This document shows positions 63,758 to 64,000 of a stretch of 64,000 nucleotides of DNA, piece by piece. The notes under the pieces were generated by a model, which was not told where the DNA came from, made no database searches, and worked only from the letters and a program-made list of their open reading frames with translations. The stretch is from Halalkalicoccus paucihalophilus. Lineage in GTDB: Archaea > Halobacteriota > Halobacteria > Halobacteriales > Halalkalicoccaceae. Each line of letters begins with the position of its first letter. Position 1 is the first letter of the stretch. The DNA is taken from positions 372,001 through 436,000 of the forward strand of contig NZ_LTAZ01000004.1 in the NCBI RefSeq assembly GCF_001593955.1, given 5' to 3'. The position numbers were made by a program, and so were the translations under genes.

Positions 63758-64000
63758 ATGGACGAGTTGGATCGGGAGATCCTCGACGTGCTCCGACGCG
63801 ACGCGCGAATCCCCTACACCGAAATCGCCGATAGCGTGGGCACCAGCGAGGGGACGGTCAGAAACCGGGTCGACCGGATGCTCGAGACGGGCGTTATCGA
63901 GCGCTTTACTGTCGCCACGCGAACGGGAAACATCAAGGCGATGATCGAACTGGGCGTCGACGTCGCGGTCGACACCACCGGGGTCGCCAGGCGACTGGCC
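63758..64000 (+). CDS. Lrp/AsnC-family regulator, 3' end cut by window edge
   Basis: The first 81 codons of an Lrp/AsnC protein. The N-terminal winged helix is MDELDREILDVLRRDARIPYTEIADSVGTSEGTVRNRVDRMLETGVIERF. The start of the following RAM ligand-binding domain (AMIELGVDVAVDTTGVARRLA) is visible. Divergent from carA, so it may tune carbamoyl phosphate supply to an amino acid signal (for instance glutamine or arginine). Auto-regulation through the palindrome is likely. Confidence 0.93.
   Translation, partial: MDELDREILDVLRRDARIPYTEIADSVGTSEGTVRNRVDRMLETGVIERFTVATRTGNIKAMIELGVDVAVDTTGVARRLA

Overview
The window is chromosomal DNA of a halophilic archaeon (class Halobacteria). The evidence is high GC, strongly acidic proteins, twin-arginine signal peptides, bacterio-opsin-activator (Bat) type HTH regulators, a group II chaperonin, an Lrp-type regulator divergent from carA, and many short or absent 5' leaders. 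I recognise no rRNA, tRNA or CRISPR array. About 60 genes are supported; several short stretches are decayed gene remnants.

Layout. 0-3 kb: edge-truncated homoserine kinase, a haloarchaeal conserved protein and an FAD/NAD oxidoreductase. 3-6.3 kb: a Tat-exported Ig-like repeat protein, a polysaccharide deacetylase and an L-asparaginase. 6.7-14.8 kb: a sulfur island with two TauE/SafE exporters, DsrE-like and TusA-like sulfur carriers, two rhodanese/metallo-beta-lactamase fusions (persulfide dioxygenase type), a split YeeE/YedE transporter, a small membrane protein and a winged-helix regulator. Inverted repeats of the form TATTG-N11-CAATA recur at the starts of its units, which suggests one regulon. 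15-19.4 kb: a nonsense-disrupted gene and a 1321-residue multi-GAF/PAS Bat-type regulator. 19.5-30.3 kb: a C45-type Ntn hydrolase, MFS transporter, Tat proteins, aminotransferase, GH3 beta-glucosidase and enoyl-CoA hydratase.

30.3-45.9 kb: an amide and diol island. It holds an AmiS/UreI channel, a divergent chaperonin, formamidase/acetamidase, a PAP2 phosphatase, small membrane proteins, a DAO-type oxidoreductase, an NhaP-type antiporter, a GlcG/PduO-C-like protein, a small SWIM-finger protein, and a five-gene operon for a coenzyme-B12-dependent glycerol/diol dehydratase (three subunits) with its two-subunit reactivase. No microcompartment shell genes are present and the medium and small subunits have the short, non-encapsulated sizes.

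46-54 kb: a looser accessory region with a sulfatase-like protein, a Bat-type HTH, a gene-poor kilobase with a repeated 11-mer, a metal-binding remnant, a copper P-type ATPase and two EamA-type proteins. 54-64 kb: conserved haloarchaeal housekeeping genes, including aldo/keto reductase, sulfite-oxidase-family protein, carB, an SDR protein, a frameshifted small membrane protein, carA, and an Lrp/AsnC regulator cut by the right edge, with a perfect 17-bp palindrome between carA and lrp.
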